Part shown: positions 1-7,041 of the stretch, piece after piece | Layout: each line of letters begins with the position of its first letter | How positions within the stretch are numbered: position 1 is the first letter of the stretch | From: DATAAZ01 sp036259875 | GTDB lineage: Bacteria; Actinomycetota; Thermoleophilia; Gaiellales; Gaiellaceae | DNA length: 19,513 nt | Assembly: GCA_036259875.1 (NCBI GenBank) | Contig: DATAAZ010000049.1 | Coordinates: 1 to 19,513, forward strand | Direction: 5' to 3' | Translations under genes and position numbers: made by a program | Notes under the pieces: model-generated | Databases searched by the model: none | What the model was told of the DNA's origin: nothing | The model's input: only the letters and a program-made list of their open reading frames with translations

Positions 1-105
1 GCCGCCGCCGGCGAGCCGGCTCGCGAGCTGACCCTCCCGCCCGAGCCGGACATCGAGCGCGCGGTCGCGCTTACGCCCGAGTACGGCATCGACGTTCTCG
101 GCGGG
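1..105 (+). repeat. C-terminal end of first cupin unit (copy 1 of an internal duplication)
   Basis: The translated sequence AAAGEPARELTLPP, then ERAVAL, YGIDVLG, matches the segment at 466-573 in the same reading frame. The offset is 465 bases, which equals 155 codons. Confidence 0.8.
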
Positions 106-591
106 CCCGGAGAGGTGCCGGCCGGAGCGGTTCCGCCCGAGCCGTCGTCGAGGGCGTACTGGTCGCTCGGCCACCTGGCGATCGTCCACCTGGCGGGAGA
201 GGACACGGAGGGGCGGTTCTCCTTCATCGAGCACCTCAGTCCGCCGGGAGAGCGGCCGCCGATGCACGTCCACCGCCGGGAGGGGCAGCTGTGGTACGTG
301 CTGGAAGGCGAGCTGACCGTGACCGTCGCCGCCGAGACGCGCGGCTGCGGCCCTGGGGAATGGGCGTACGGACCGCCCCGCGTACCGCACACCCACGAGG
401 TCACGTCCGAGGAGCCCGCGCGCATCCTCGAGATCAACGCCCCGGCCGGGTTCGAGGAGTTCGTCGCGGCTGCCGGCGAGCCGGCGCCCGAGCTGACGCT
501 CCCGCCCCACGCCCCCGACTTCTCGCGCGCGATCGCGCTTGCACAGGCGTATGGGATCGAGGTCATGTCCGGCCTCGGCATGGGCCGGTGA
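1..591 (+). CDS. Bicupin protein, 5' end cut off by the window edge
   Basis: Frame 1 is open from the first base to the TGA at 589-591, so this is the 3' part of a longer gene; the GTG at 115 is only an internal codon. The complete cupin domain here has the metal-binding motif HVH followed by RRE and a YVLEGEL strand (around bases 265-315), then a second motif with PHTHEV. Cupins of this kind are small beta-barrels that usually bind one divalent metal; the substrate cannot be told. The first 35 or so residues (AAAGEPARELTLPP onward) closely match the last 37 or so (AAAGEPAPELTLPP onward), so the gene encodes two tandem cupin units of about 155 residues, the first mostly outside the window. 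The GC-rich codon use matches the neighbours. Confidence 0.85.
   Translation, partial: AAAGEPARELTLPPEPDIERAVALTPEYGIDVLGGPGEVPAGAVPPEPSSRAYWSLGHLAIVHLAGEDTEGRFSFIEHLSPPGERPPMHVHRREGQLWYVLEGELTVTVAAETRGCGPGEWAYGPPRVPHTHEVTSEEPARILEINAPAGFEEFVAAAGEPAPELTLPPHAPDFSRAIALAQAYGIEVMSGLGMGR
466..573 (+). repeat. C-terminal end of second cupin unit (copy 2 of an internal duplication)
   Basis: Translates as AAAGEPAPELTLPP, then SRAIAL, YGIEVMSG. It differs from copy 1 by one inserted codon and scattered substitutions, many of them synonymous or conservative, so both copies appear to be under protein-level constraint. Confidence 0.8.
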
Positions 592-784
592 TCATGTCTG
601 AGACCCCTTCGCGACCGCTCCACGCGTGTGCCCACCAGGCGGGCGCCATCGAGGCGGAGACGGCCGGCCAGGCAAGCGCGTCGAGGCCGACCCGCCGCCC
701 GTGGACTTCCTAGTGACCGGCCGAAGCCCGGCCGAATGCCGAGCCGCGTTGTACGCTCTCGCCGCTCGCGCCGGCGAAGCGAAG

Positions 785-790
785 GAGACG
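785..790 (+). promoter_or_regulatory. Shine-Dalgarno sequence of the SnoaL-like gene
   Basis: GGAGAC within AAGGAGACGAG lies a few bases before the ATG at 793. It decides the start against the upstream in-frame codons. Confidence 0.7.
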
Positions 791-792
791 AG

Positions 793-1221
793 ATGGGCGA
801 GGCGCTCGAAGCGGCGAAGCGGGCGGACAACGCATTCAACGCGCACGACCTGGAGGCGCGTCTGGCGCTCAATAGCGACGACACCGAGCTCGTCATGCCC
901 GGCGGGATGCGCCTGCGCGGACGCGAGCAGGCGGATGTGTTGCGCGTCTTCTGGGAGGCGTTCCCGGACGCGACGCTGACGTGGGAGGCCTACCTCGAGA
1001 GTGGGTCCATGATCGCGGGCGAAGGCGTTCTGGCGGGGACGCACAGCGGCCCGTTCCGAACACCGCGAGGCGACATCCCGCCGAGCGGCCGGCAGTTCAG
1101 GTTGCCCTACGCCTTCGTGAGGCGCGTCGAGGGCGGGACGATCACGTCCGAGCACCTGTACTACGACCAGATGGACTTTCTGCAGCAGCTGGGAGCGCTG
1201 CCGGCGTCGGCGAACGGCTAG
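793..1221 (+). CDS. SnoaL-like / NTF2-fold protein (ester cyclase type)
   Basis: A 142-residue protein of the SnoaL-like family, small alpha+beta cone-shaped proteins that include polyketide cyclases and many uncharacterised hydrolase or isomerase relatives. Family-like features are the N-terminal helix with NAFNAHDLEA, the WEAFPDATLTWE segment, and the C-terminal sheet FRLPYAFVRRVEGGTI followed by EHLYYDQMDFLQQLG. The ATG at 793 is chosen because AAGGAGACGAG lies directly before it and because the family normally starts here; the frame extends upstream to 628, but that extension is arginine-rich and unlike the family. No signal peptide or membrane segment is seen. It lies alone between the cupin gene and a convergent reductase gene, so its substrate is unknown. 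Confidence 0.85.
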   Translation: MGEALEAAKRADNAFNAHDLEARLALNSDDTELVMPGGMRLRGREQADVLRVFWEAFPDATLTWEAYLESGSMIAGEGVLAGTHSGPFRTPRGDIPPSGRQFRLPYAFVRRVEGGTITSEHLYYDQMDFLQQLGALPASANG

Positions 1222-1230
1222 CCCGCGCAC

Positions 1231-1248
1231 GAGCCGACGGTGCGGCTC
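1231..1248 (+). terminator. Weak hairpin after the SnoaL-like gene
   Basis: GAGCCG (1231-1236) and CGGCTC (1243-1248) can form a 6-bp stem with a 6-base loop, nine bases after the stop codon. There is no T-run, so an intrinsic terminator is only a possibility. The rest of 1249-1454 shows no gene or clear signal. Confidence 0.3.
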
Positions 1249-1454
1249 CCTCGCACGCCCAGCCCACAGCCGCCGTGTTGGTGCGCCGCTCGCTTGCCTG
1301 TCGTTTCTCCTCGCCAGGCGACCGCGATCAGGCAGTGGGCGGTGTTCTCGAGGCGAGAGTCGCGGTCGCAGCGAGCTACTGTCGCTCGCCCCTCGGTGAG
1401 CGCCGCCGTTGACCGCGAACCGTCATCCGCGTCGGCAGCTTCGCACTGATCCGA

Positions 1455-2279
1455 TCACGCCTGCGTGGCCGGGTCCCAACCTGTCGTCAGGGCCTCGTCG
1501 AGGCTATCCAGCGCAGCGATCTGGGCTTCACCGAGAGAAAAGTCGAAGACCGCGGCGTTCTCGGCGATACGGCCGGCGTTTGACGAGCGCGGCAGCACGA
1601 TGAACCCCTTCTGGAGCGACCAGCGAATGAGCACCTGGGCGGGCGTCCGGCCGACCTCGGCGGCGATCGAAGCGACGGTCGCGTCTCGCAGCCGGCGACC
1701 TTTGGTCAACGGGCTGTACGCCTCGACCGCGATCCCTTCCTCCGCGCACCGGCGCAGCGTGTCCTCGCGGGTGCGGTAGAGGAACGGGCTCACCTCGATC
1801 TGGTTGACCGCCGGGGGCACAGAGGCGCGGGCGAGCAGCTCGTCGAGGTGGCGCACGAGGAAGTTCGAGACGCCGATCGAGCGAGCAAGCCCTTCCTCGT
1901 GGAGCCGCTCGACGACGCGCCAGCTCTCGAGGCGGAGCTCGTGCGGCCAGTGCAAGAGGTAGAGATCGACAGCGTCGACGCCGAGACGCTCCAGCGACCG
2001 CTCGAACGCCCGACGGGCGGTTCCCGCGCCTTGCTCGGCGTTTGCGAGCTTCGTCGTCACCCAGACAGCCCCCGGCGGGAGGTCGCTCGCGCGGATCGCG
2101 GCGCCGACGTCCGCCTCGTTTCGGTATGCGGCAGCCGTGTCGACGTGCCGGTAGCCGGCCGCGAGCGCTGCGCCGACCGCCGCTCGCGTGGGTTCGCCGG
2201 GCGGGATCCGGTACACGCCGAACCCGAGCTGCGGGATTCGGCGGCCGTCGCGGAGCGCGATCGTCGGCGCTTCAGCCAC
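1455..2279 (-). CDS. Aldo/keto reductase (2,5-didehydrogluconate reductase-like)
   Basis: A 274-residue cytoplasmic NADPH-dependent oxidoreductase of the aldo/keto reductase superfamily, closest in style to the AKR5 (DkgA/prostaglandin F synthase) group. The catalytic tetrad is complete: D47 and Y52 in HVDTAAAYRNE, K77 in VTTKLAN, H110 in LYLLHWP. The cofactor-binding end has VLPRSSNAGRIAENAAVFDF. The GTG at 2279 gives MAEAPTIALRDGRRIPQLGFG, which starts where family members start. Longer versions from GTG 2297 or TTG 2357 add a proline-rich, non-family N-terminus. No Shine-Dalgarno sequence is seen. The physiological substrate cannot be read from the sequence; these enzymes reduce diverse aldehydes and ketones. 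Confidence 0.9.
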   Translation of the reverse strand: MAEAPTIALRDGRRIPQLGFGVYRIPPGEPTRAAVGAALAAGYRHVDTAAAYRNEADVGAAIRASDLPPGAVWVTTKLANAEQGAGTARRAFERSLERLGVDAVDLYLLHWPHELRLESWRVVERLHEEGLARSIGVSNFLVRHLDELLARASVPPAVNQIEVSPFLYRTREDTLRRCAEEGIAVEAYSPLTKGRRLRDATVASIAAEVGRTPAQVLIRWSLQKGFIVLPRSSNAGRIAENAAVFDFSLGEAQIAALDSLDEALTTGWDPATQA

Positions 2280-2416
2280 CGCATGCAAGTGTTTCACGCG
2301 CGAGTTCCAGCCGGCCGCCGTCGATCGAGTCGGTGGAGGAGGCGACGGTCCCGACAACGAGCGACGGCCTCGACACCCTGAGCGACGGGGACTACCGACC
2401 GCGCTTCCGCGCTAGT

Positions 2417-2430
2417 CACTCCGTGGAGTG
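2417..2430. promoter_or_regulatory. Perfect 14-bp palindrome between VOC and reductase genes
   Basis: CACTCCGTGGAGTG is its own reverse complement except for the two central bases. The two-base centre makes an RNA hairpin unlikely and a dimeric protein-binding site more likely. It lies 39 bases after the end of the VOC gene and about 140 bases upstream of the reductase start. The rest of 2280-2468 holds no gene I can support. Confidence 0.3.
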
Positions 2431-2468
2431 GACTCTTCGAGCCGCCGCGCCACGGTGCGGCCCGCTTC

Positions 2469-2873
2469 CTACGCCTCCGGAATCGCCGACATGTCCATGT
2501 GGATGAACGACCACTGATGGCCGTCGAGGTCGCGGAAGCCTCGCATGTACATGAAGCCTTGATCCTGCGGCTCGCCCAGGGACTCGGCACCAGCCGCGAT
2601 GGCTCTGTCGGCGAGGTCGTCGACCTGCTCCCTGCTCTCAGCCGAGAGCCCGACGATGACCTCGCGGCTCTTCGACGTGTCGACGACGTCCTGGGGCGCG
2701 ACGAAGCCCTCGAAGAACGGCTCCACGAGCAGCATCACGGAGGTGTCGTCGGTCACGATCATGCGAGTCGCGTTCTCGTCGGTGAACTGCTCGTCGAACG
2801 AGAAGCCGAGCTGCGTGAAGAACTGGGTCGCCTTGCGCAGATCCTTGACCGGGAGATTGATGAACGTCTGCAT
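2469..2873 (-). CDS. VOC family protein (glyoxalase / bleomycin-resistance fold)
   Basis: A 134-residue protein of the vicinal oxygen chelate superfamily. It shows two beta-alpha-beta-beta-beta units: the first opens with MQTFINLPVKDLRKATQFFTQLGF and the second ends with GFRDLDGHQWSFIHMD, where the DLDGHQW signature is typical. Such proteins may be metal-dependent lyases, dioxygenases or ligand-binding resistance proteins, and the exact role cannot be assigned. The closest style is the single-domain lactoylglutathione-lyase-like group common in soil actinobacteria. A strong Shine-Dalgarno sequence (AAGGAGGT) precedes the ATG at 2873, which fixes the start. The upstream neighbours on the same strand are a doubtful small frame and the winged-helix gene. 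Confidence 0.9.
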   Translation of the reverse strand: MQTFINLPVKDLRKATQFFTQLGFSFDEQFTDENATRMIVTDDTSVMLLVEPFFEGFVAPQDVVDTSKSREVIVGLSAESREQVDDLADRAIAAGAESLGEPQDQGFMYMRGFRDLDGHQWSFIHMDMSAIPEA

Positions 2874-2883
2874 AGCGGCGGTG

Positions 2884-2891
2884 ACCTCCTT
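2884..2891 (-). promoter_or_regulatory. Strong Shine-Dalgarno sequence of the VOC gene
   Basis: The minus strand reads AAGGAGGTCACCGCCGCT before the ATG at 2873. This is one of the few near-consensus ribosome binding sites in the window, which makes the absence of such sites before neighbouring GTG-started genes stand out. Confidence 0.75.
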
Positions 2892-2960
2892 GAAATCGTG
2901 TTAAACGGCGGGACTCCTGGAGCGACGAGAAATCATCGGCGAGCCGCGCCGGTGACCGGG

Positions 2961-3143
2961 CTAACCCTCGGAGCCGCGCCGCTCGGCCGCCCTCATGGCG
3001 ACGTACGCGGTTCCGAGGCGGCGCACGACGTCGACGAGGACGCCAATCCCGACCAGGAGATAGCGCCCGCGAGGGCCGCCTCGTCGCCCGTGGCCGCCTC
3101 GGCAAAAGGGGCAGCGCTGAGCGCGGACAAGGAGGACGAGCAC
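2961..3143 (-). CDS. Possible small membrane protein with CPFC motif
   Basis: The 335-base gap between the VOC and winged-helix genes holds this possible 60-residue frame from a GTG at 3143. It encodes a hydrophobic start (LVLLV), the metal-ribbon-like motif CPFC, a glycine/arginine-rich linker, and a probable membrane segment YLLVGIGVLVDVV followed by a charged tail. Third codon positions in the last 36 codons are almost all G or C with a natural amino-acid mix, which favours real coding. No ribosome binding site is visible, and an overlapping minus frame (2993-3184) has similar base composition. I do not recognise the family. It may be a real small gene or the remnant of one. Confidence 0.28.
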   Translation of the reverse strand: MLVLLVRAQRCPFCRGGHGRRGGPRGRYLLVGIGVLVDVVRRLGTAYVAMRAAERRGSEG

Positions 3144-3208
3144 CGTTCGGAGGCGCGGCAGCGCACCCGGCGATTGTCCCGCACCGGTTGCCGGCCGAGC
3201 GATGCTCG

Positions 3209-4384
3209 CTACCCCGCGAGCTCCCGCTCGAGCGGCGTGCCGAAGCGGGAGATCACGTTCGCCTCGCCGAGCCACGCGGTCAGCTCAGCCGCCTCCGTCT
3301 GGATCGCCGCCGCGGCCTCCGCACCCACGTCCTCGAGGAGGCGGTACGCGACCTGTCCCTCCTTGCGCACGGCCCAGCCGCCGACGACACGCCCGTTCCA
3401 CCACAGGGTCGGGCCCGCGTTTCCGGACCTGTCGAAGAGCGTCGGCCCGTGGTCGCCGAGGTACCACGCCCGCTCCTTCCACCCCATCACGGTGGAGTCG
3501 AGCGCGGGAAGGAAGGCCGGCCACGGCGCAGAGGACCGCTCCGCTTCGCCGTCGTCCGGCAGGACGACGCCCGGGACGCCGTCCAGGTCCGCCTCGACGA
3601 CGCCGATCGCGGCGAGCGCAGCGCGTGTCTGCGTAAGGCTCCAGCCGCTCCACCACTTCAGGTCGGCGATCGTCGCGGGCCCGTACGCCGCGAGCCAGCG
3701 CCGTGCGAGCTCTGCACGCGCGGCTTCGGGCTCCAAGCGCGGTAGCGGCTCGCGGAACCACGACGCGGCCGGCACCCACGACCACTGGCTGCTCGTCCAG
3801 GCACCGCGCGGGCGCGCGCGCACGATCCGCCCTTCGGCGGCGAGGAGGAAGAGGACCCACGTCGTCATCGTCTGGCTGCCCGCCCACTTCTTGCCCGCGC
3901 CGAAGTGGAGCTTCTCGCGCAGGGCGGGCACGTCCTTGGAGAGCTCCGAGGCGAACGCCTCCCCACGCGCCTCGAGCGTTTCGAGCGCGGCCGCGCCGAC
4001 CTCGTCGAGCCACGCTTGCCCGTCGCGCGCGATCCCACCTTCCTCGATCAGCTTCGCGTAGCGACGGCGCTGCGCGCTCGCGATCGCGTCGGTGCACGCC
4101 GCCTGGACGACGGCCGCGAGGTCGAGTGGCAGCACGAAGAGCGTCCGCCGCATCCCGATCATCCGGATGACGGTTCGCTCGTCGTAGAGCGCGCGCTCGA
4201 CCTCCTGAGCCGCGGGCTTGTCGAGCCGGGCGCGCGCCGAGAGGAAGACGCTCGCCGGATCGGTCGCGTGGACGCCGACGAGGCCGCCGGCAAGCTCGCG
4301 GAGCCCCGCCGCCCGAGCATCGGGCGCAAGGAAGTGGCGGCGCGCGAGCCGCGCCCGCCGCTCGTCAACCGAGAACCTCCGCAC
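3209..4384 (-). CDS. Winged-helix protein of the HTH_42 / AlkZ-like family
   Basis: A 391-residue member of the winged-helix DNA-binding family that includes the DNA glycosylases AlkZ (Streptomyces) and AlkX/YcaQ (E. coli), which unhook interstrand crosslinks or remove bulky adducts. Family marks are the N-terminal helix bundle with ARRHFLAP and LVGVHATDPASVFLSARAR, then IRMIGMRRTLFVLP, the GPATIADLKWWSGWSLTQTRAAL winged-helix unit, the LLPALD-like segment FLPALDSTVMGW, and the C-terminal NAGPTLWWNGRVVGGWA. At the position of the catalytic QxQ or QxD motif this protein has H39-A-T41, so glycosylase activity is uncertain. The GTG start at 4384 has no Shine-Dalgarno but follows TAGAAC by six bases. 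Length is normal for the family. Confidence 0.85.
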   Translation of the reverse strand: MRRFSVDERRARLARRHFLAPDARAAGLRELAGGLVGVHATDPASVFLSARARLDKPAAQEVERALYDERTVIRMIGMRRTLFVLPLDLAAVVQAACTDAIASAQRRRYAKLIEEGGIARDGQAWLDEVGAAALETLEARGEAFASELSKDVPALREKLHFGAGKKWAGSQTMTTWVLFLLAAEGRIVRARPRGAWTSSQWSWVPAASWFREPLPRLEPEAARAELARRWLAAYGPATIADLKWWSGWSLTQTRAALAAIGVVEADLDGVPGVVLPDDGEAERSSAPWPAFLPALDSTVMGWKERAWYLGDHGPTLFDRSGNAGPTLWWNGRVVGGWAVRKEGQVAYRLLEDVGAEAAAAIQTEAAELTAWLGEANVISRFGTPLERELAG

Positions 4385-4470
4385 GCCGCGGTTCTAGCAT
4401 CGAGTCTTCCGCCGGCGGTACGCGGCAAGCGACGGCTCCCGACGGAGGGTCGCCGTGCCGCGACCAGCGT

Positions 4471-5775
4471 CTAGGAAGTCGTGCGGAAGAGCACGATCTT
4501 CTCGGTTCCCGACTCGGCGCCCCAGACGCCCCGCGCATCGGCCACGATCTGGCGGACCGCAGCGCCACCGGTCGGGAACGGAAACGACTCGAACGTCTCC
4601 GTCCCCGGATCGAAGTGGACGAGCGCGTTCGCGCCGAAGCTCGTCACCCACACACTTCCGGTCGCGTCGACGCAGACGGCGTACGGCTGCGAGTTGACTC
4701 CCCCGGGCAGCGCCCACTCCTTCCACGTCCCCGTCGTGGGGTCGTACCGCGCGAGGTGACCCGAGGTGAACTCGGTTAGCCAAAGCCGGCCGAGCGCGTC
4801 CGACCAGACGCGCCGCGCGCCTGCGCCGGGCGTCTCGATGACCGTGACGGCGCCCGGGCCGTCGATCCTTCCGAGGTAGTCGTCCTCGCGGAGTGACACG
4901 AAGTAGACGTGACCGGAGGGGGTCGCGTGGATCCCGTACGGACCGGCTCCGCGCGGCGCCGGCCAGACCTCCACGACACCCGCGGGAAGATCGACGCGTC
5001 CGTACCACCCCGAGTTCCCCGTAAACCAAAGATCGCCGTTCCCATCGAACGTGGCGGTGTTGGGTTGGGTATTCGGCGCCGGGATCGGATACACCGTCAC
5101 CGTCTCGGGCTGCGTATGGCTCACGCGCACGATCGCATTGAGACCCTGGTCCGTGATCCACGCCGCACCGTCGGGGCCGACGACGACGCCGTGCGGCGAC
5201 GCGCCGGCGGGAAGCGGGATCTCGCGGAACGATCCGGTCGCAGGGTCGAGCCGGCCGATCGTCTGGTTGAACTGCCCCGTGTACCAGATCGTCCCGTCGG
5301 GCGCCGGCCAGACATCGTGCGGGTGGACCTGGCCGGGCCGGGCGACGCACCACTCCTGGAAGCGCGCGTGCGGCGCTCCGGCGGGCGCGCAGGCAGGCGC
5401 CGGGGACGGCGTCGCGGTCGAGCGGGCCCGGACGGTGACGGAGCCACGTGCGAGCGTCCGGCCGGCGACCATGACCGCGTAGGTCCAGCGGCCCGCGGTC
5501 GGGAACCTGAGCCGCGCCACGTACCGCCCGCGCGCGACCGCACGCGCGCGGGTCGAGCGTCGGACCGACCCCCACCGCACCCGCACCGTTACCCGCAGCC
5601 CCGAGACGGCGCGCGTGCCGCGCGTCACGCTGACCTGCGCCCGCCAGTTCTCGCCGACCGTCGCGGCCGCCGGCGCCCGAACCCGGGCACGAAGCGAAGG
5701 CGCCGCGACGGCCGAGCCGGCGACCAACAGCGTAACGAGCGACGCGACGACGACCTTCGCGGCGACCCCTCGCAC
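4471..5775 (-). CDS. Secreted Vgb-like beta-propeller with N-terminal Ig-like domain
   Basis: A 434-residue exported protein. Residues 1-25 form a signal peptide (VVVASLVTLLVAGSAVAAP). Residues about 28-120 look like an Ig-like or YtkA-like beta domain with RYVARLRFPTAGRWTYAVMV. The rest is a propeller of about six blades of the streptogramin B lyase type, with repeats such as PHDVWPAPDGTIWYTGQFNQ, PHGVVVGPDGAAWITDQG and SQPYAVCVDATGSVWVTSFG. In Vgb the last blades carry active-site histidines in PHAIT and PHGI; here these read PYAV and VRQI, so lyase activity is unlikely and a binding or structural role outside the cell is more probable. The lipoprotein gene lies 23 bases upstream. The GTG at 5775 follows TACGCT by seven bases. 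The frame is open much further upstream, but that part is antisense to other genes. Confidence 0.85.
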   Translation of the reverse strand: MRGVAAKVVVASLVTLLVAGSAVAAPSLRARVRAPAAATVGENWRAQVSVTRGTRAVSGLRVTVRVRWGSVRRSTRARAVARGRYVARLRFPTAGRWTYAVMVAGRTLARGSVTVRARSTATPSPAPACAPAGAPHARFQEWCVARPGQVHPHDVWPAPDGTIWYTGQFNQTIGRLDPATGSFREIPLPAGASPHGVVVGPDGAAWITDQGLNAIVRVSHTQPETVTVYPIPAPNTQPNTATFDGNGDLWFTGNSGWYGRVDLPAGVVEVWPAPRGAGPYGIHATPSGHVYFVSLREDDYLGRIDGPGAVTVIETPGAGARRVWSDALGRLWLTEFTSGHLARYDPTTGTWKEWALPGGVNSQPYAVCVDATGSVWVTSFGANALVHFDPGTETFESFPFPTGGAAVRQIVADARGVWGAESGTEKIVLFRTTS

Positions 5776-5782
5776 GCCGGAG

Positions 5783-5788
5783 AGCGTA
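5783..5788 (-). promoter_or_regulatory. Putative -10 element for a leaderless Vgb-like transcript
   Basis: TACGCT fits TANNNT and ends seven bases before the GTG at 5775, the spacing expected if transcription starts at the start codon. No Shine-Dalgarno sequence is present. No convincing -35 is seen. Confidence 0.4.
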
Positions 5789-5798
5789 TCGCGGAGGA

Positions 5799-6437
5799 CT
5801 AGAGCTCGCGGACGACGAGGTTGTCGAACTCGACCTCGGTTCCCGGGTTCGGGGTCGAGACGAAGAGGCTCACGCGATCGAACGCGCCCGGTTCCGATCC
5901 TTCGTCGAGCGCGCCGGTGACCCGCCTTCCGTTCACCTCGAGCGAGAGCCTCGCGTTCTCGTCCTCGGCGCGACATTCGACAGCGAGCCGGACGGCCGAG
6001 CCCTGCGGCCCGTACTGCCGCGCCGTGCGCGCCTCGGCGAGCGGCTGCTCGGCCCCCTCGGCAGCGATCGCGAACGCGCCGCGCCGGTTGATTCCGACGA
6101 AGTAGCGCGCGCGCCGACCTGCCCCGCAGCCGACTCCGTAGACCGTCTCCTCGCCGCGGCCGCGCTCCTCGATCACGTCCACCTCGAGGCGAACGGCGGT
6201 GAACCGCTCCGGTAGGACGATGGAGCTCACCTCCGGCTCCCCGGCCCGCGTCACTGCGATCCGATACCGCCCCTCCGCGTACCCGAACCTGGCCGACTGC
6301 GTTCGCTCCCGGCTCCACGCGGCGCGCTCCGGGCTCGAGAAGTCCTCGCGGTACTCGAGCCGCGCGTCGCCGCACGCTGCGACGCCGACCGCGAGGAGCA
6401 CGGCGGCGATCGCGGCGCTTCGCGTTCGGTCCGACAA
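5799..6437 (-). CDS. Lipoprotein with LamG-like beta-sandwich domain
   Basis: A 212-residue exported lipoprotein. The N-terminus RTRSAAIAAVLLAVGVAAC has a basic start, a hydrophobic core and a lipobox ending in VAAC, with C22 as the lipidated residue. The mature part has the pattern of a concanavalin/LamG-like sandwich: YREDFSSPERAAWS near the start, GRYRIAV, VRLEVDV, ARYFVGINRRGAFAIA in the middle, RLSLEVNGRRVTG, and VEFDNLVVREL at the end. This architecture is common in carbohydrate- or surface-binding proteins; I assign no enzyme activity. The start is a TTG at 6437, with no Shine-Dalgarno sequence but TAGCGT eight bases before it. It sits upstream of the secreted Vgb-like propeller and is probably cotranscribed with it, so both may act at the cell surface. 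Confidence 0.8.
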   Translation of the reverse strand: MSDRTRSAAIAAVLLAVGVAACGDARLEYREDFSSPERAAWSRERTQSARFGYAEGRYRIAVTRAGEPEVSSIVLPERFTAVRLEVDVIEERGRGEETVYGVGCGAGRRARYFVGINRRGAFAIAAEGAEQPLAEARTARQYGPQGSAVRLAVECRAEDENARLSLEVNGRRVTGALDEGSEPGAFDRVSLFVSTPNPGTEVEFDNLVVREL

Positions 6438-6449
6438 CGAAGCTAACGC

Positions 6450-6455
6450 TACAAA
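6450..6455 (+). promoter_or_regulatory. Putative -10 element for a leaderless AlkB-like transcript
   Basis: TACAAA ends seven bases before the GTG at 6463. The whole intergenic space to the divergent lipoprotein gene is 25 bases, too short for two ordinary leaders with ribosome binding sites. Confidence 0.4.
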
Positions 6456-6462
6456 TCGAGGC

Positions 6463-7041
6463 GTGGCGCGCCGCGAGACAATCGAGGAGCGGCCGGAGGG
6501 GCTCGTCTATCGGCCCGACTTCGTGACCGAGGACGAGGAGCGTGACCTCCTCGCGCGGATGGAGGCGATCGACTTCCGCGAGGTCGTGATGCACGGGCAG
6601 CCCGCGAAGCGGACCGTCCGCCATTACGGCCTCGACTACGGCTACGAGTCGTGGTCGTTGTCCCCCGCCGACCCCCTCCCGCCGGAGCTCACCTGGGTGC
6701 GCGACCGCTGCGCCGAGCTCGCGGACGTCGAGCCGGACGAACTCGCGCAGGTCCTCGTCTCTCGCTACCCGCCCGGCGCGGGGATCGGCTGGCACCGCGA
6801 CGCTCCCATGTTCGGCGCGGCGATCGTCGGCGTCTCGCTCGCCGCGCCGTGCCGCATGCGCTTCCAGCGGACGGCCGGCGACGTCCGGCGCGTCTTCGCG
6901 CTCGAGCTCGAGCCGCGCTCGGCCTACGTCCTCGCCGGCCAAGCGCGCTCGGCGTGGCAGCACTCGATCCCGGCGACGAAGGCACTCCGGTACTCGCTCA
7001 CATTCCGGACGCTACGCAATCCCGAGCGCTGGCGCCGCTGA
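6463..7041 (+). CDS. AlkB-like 2-oxoglutarate/Fe(II) dioxygenase
   Basis: A 192-residue oxygenase of the AlkB superfamily, which uses Fe(II), O2 and 2-oxoglutarate to remove alkyl groups from nucleic acids or other substrates. The iron triad is complete: H111 and D113 in GWHRDAPMFG, and H167 in WQHSIP. The 2-oxoglutarate-binding motif is R176-Y-S-L-T-F-R182, a variant of RxNxTxR with Ser for Asn. The nucleotide-lid region around RTVRHYGLDYGYES resembles the group close to eukaryotic ALKBH proteins and bacterial AlkB-like repair enzymes. The GTG at 6463 is chosen because residues from RRETIEERPEGLVYRPDFV match family starts. It is divergent from the lipoprotein gene with only 25 bases between start codons. 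Repair of alkylated DNA or RNA is the likely role, by family only. Confidence 0.9.
   Translation: MARRETIEERPEGLVYRPDFVTEDEERDLLARMEAIDFREVVMHGQPAKRTVRHYGLDYGYESWSLSPADPLPPELTWVRDRCAELADVEPDELAQVLVSRYPPGAGIGWHRDAPMFGAAIVGVSLAAPCRMRFQRTAGDVRRVFALELEPRSAYVLAGQARSAWQHSIPATKALRYSLTFRTLRNPERWRR

Noticed and set aside
592..792. A hidden gene or promoter before the SnoaL-like gene
   Set aside because: Frames here are arginine-rich continuations of neighbours; a TACGCT hexamer near 750 has no matching -35, and the real gene has its own ribosome binding site.
2499..4061. A 520-codon plus-strand open frame
   Set aside because: It is antisense to the winged-helix and VOC genes, both of which have recognisable domains; the frame itself shows no family features.
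4471..5775. Streptogramin resistance gene (vgb)
   Set aside because: The propeller repeats match, but the active-site histidines appear to be missing and the protein is exported, so no resistance role is claimed.
5776..6963. In-frame extension of the Vgb-like gene up to 6963 (830 codons in total)
   Set aside because: The extra part is antisense to the AlkB gene and out of frame with the lipoprotein gene, is arginine-rich, and ends exactly where a proper signal peptide begins at 5775.
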